A stretch of DNA of 7,135 bases from an uncultured Flavobacteriales bacterium. GTDB lineage: Bacteria; Bacteroidota; Bacteroidia; Flavobacteriales_D; Sanyastnellaceae. Numbering within the stretch: position 1 is the first letter of the stretch; every line of letters begins with the position of its first letter. The notes under the pieces were generated by a model that saw only the letters and a program-made list of their open reading frames with translations, did not search any database and was not told the origin of the DNA. The translations under genes were made by a program, and so were the position numbers. The stretch covers positions 1-7,135 of the forward strand of contig CAJXOV010000114.1 of NCBI GenBank assembly GCA_913057815.1. Direction: 5' to 3'. Below are positions 6,167-7,135 of the stretch, piece by piece.

Positions 6167-7110
6167 ATGATAAAGAGCTTTTCATCTTTTATACTCTGCA
6201 TTGTAGGATTAAGTTCCATTCTACTGGGACAAAAATCCGAATCAGAATCTTTTAAAATTAACTGGATAACGGAAAACACTGAAATGGTTACACCCATTCT
6301 AGAAGTTTTTTTCGAAAATGAAGAGATTGATTCGAACGGAGTGCCGTTTTCGGTCCAATCTTTAATGATTAAAGGGTCTCCGAAATCTGCAGAAGTTACA
6401 CTGGTTAATATTGTAACAGAAGTCTATTCAGACTCTAAATCTCAAGGATTTGATGACTTCTTAAGTCAAGAGTTTGAAATCACAAACTCGATTAAATATG
6501 GAGGAAATCAAGCATACTTAAACACAGAAATAATTCCATTCAGAAAAAATGGCTTCGGTCAGGTTGAGAAACTAGTTTCATATGAGTTGAATATTGCAAC
6601 GCGTGGTTCAAGAACAACCAAAAGCAGATCCAAGTCAGCCGGAAATTCAGTTCTATCTGAGGGATTATGGTATAAAATAAGAATCGAGGAGGATGGAGTT
6701 TATCGTATAGACAAAGCTTTTTTGGAAGACAATGGAATAGACCCAAGTTCGGTAAACCCTAATTTTGTTAATGTATATGGAAACACTGGTGATCAATTGC
6801 CTTTTGACAATAGTGAGTTTAGATACGATGATTTAGAACTAAACCCATCCTTTTTTAGTGGAAACAGCGATTCTGACTGGGATAATGGAGAGTATATCCT
6901 ATTCTATGGTGATGGTTCGAGTTCTTGGAAACACACTCCAACCGATGAAGGAATGGATTATACTTTAAACACCCACTCCTATTCGAATTATGCATATTAT
7001 TTTTTAAGGTTGGATGATTTAGGATCTGCCAGAATCACAGATGCAGAATTACCAGCTGGAACTGCTACGCATACCTCGACTTCATATGATGATTTTTTCT
7101 TATACGAAAC
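6167..7110 (+). CDS. porU: Type IX secretion sortase PorU, N-terminal part (3'-truncated)
   Basis: PorU is the large cell-surface gingipain-like protease that cleaves the C-terminal targeting domain from T9SS cargo and attaches cargo to the surface. The window holds its first 314 codons, against a full length of roughly 1100-1300 residues. From the ATG at 6167-6169 the protein starts MIKSFSSFILCIVGLSSILL, a signal peptide probably cut near Gly21-Gln22. An N-terminal domain leads to PorU-type blocks: GLWYKIRIEEDGVYRIDKAFL (Trp168), then PNFVNVYGNTGDQLP (NVYGN at 202-206), WDNGEYILFYGDG (FYGDG at 246-250), and HSYSNYAYYFLRL. The catalytic peptidase domain with its Cys/His pair lies beyond the contig end. 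The frame stays open into the adapter, which would add a false Cys-Leu-Leu-Tyr-Thr-Ser-Pro-Ser tail. PorU is divergent from the PorP/SprF-like and gldJ genes. The assignment rests on the N-terminal blocks and the T9SS context. Confidence 0.85.
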
Positions 7111-7135
7111 CTGTCTCTTATACACATCTCCGAGC
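7111..7135 (-). other. Untrimmed Nextera adapter (Read 2 side)
   Basis: Positions 7111-7129 are the reverse complement of the 19-bp Tn5 mosaic end (CTGTCTCTTATACACATCT). CCGAGC follows, the beginning of the Read 2 side adapter arm in reverse complement. This is library sequence, so native sequence ends at 7110. With the left adapter it shows that the contig was extended into adapter at both ends. Confidence 0.98.

Noticed and set aside
6540..6746. Open minus-strand frame of 68 codons opposite porU
   Set aside because: The plus strand here encodes conserved PorU blocks in a frame open from 6167 to the contig end, so the minus-strand frame is a shadow.

Overview
The window is a 7.1 kb assembled piece of an AT-rich Bacteroidota genome. 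Both ends carry untrimmed Illumina Nextera adapter (positions 1-26 and 7111-7135), so the native sequence is only 27-7110 and both outer genes are cut. Three things place it in Bacteroidota: type IX secretion/gliding genes (gldJ, porU and a PorP/SprF-family gene), proteins of recognisably Bacteroidota type, and a TAnnTTTG-type promoter element. The divergent porU arrangement is more like Cytophagales than my recollection of Flavobacterium, where porU and gldJ run the same way. That placement is an inference and remains tentative.

Layout, left to right. At 28-573 (+) is the C-terminal half of a LuxE-like acyl-protein synthetase/acyltransferase. Its stop codon overlaps that of the convergent tyrS (570-1844, -). 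Upstream of tyrS on the minus strand come murF (1876-3177), a strong GC-rich intrinsic terminator (about 3206-3240), gldJ (3264-5009) and a PorP/SprF-family outer-membrane protein gene (5046-6020). A 146-bp divergent intergenic region (6021-6166) separates these from the first 314 codons of porU (6167-7110, +), whose reading frame runs into the right adapter without a stop.

How the genes relate. The right half is a type IX secretion module. GldJ is an outer-membrane lipoprotein needed for secretion and gliding. The PorP/SprF protein is an outer-membrane beta-barrel partner. PorU is the surface sortase-like protease that removes C-terminal targeting domains from cargo. The left half is housekeeping: MurF makes the last cytoplasmic peptidoglycan precursor and TyrRS charges tRNA-Tyr. 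The LuxE-like protein probably activates an acyl or aryl acid as an adenylate.

No RNA gene, insertion sequence, CRISPR array or clearly novel system is visible. The most useful observations are the adapter-derived protein ends, the divergent T9SS arrangement, and a helix-rich stretch inside GldJ. No gap longer than 300 bases lacks a gene.
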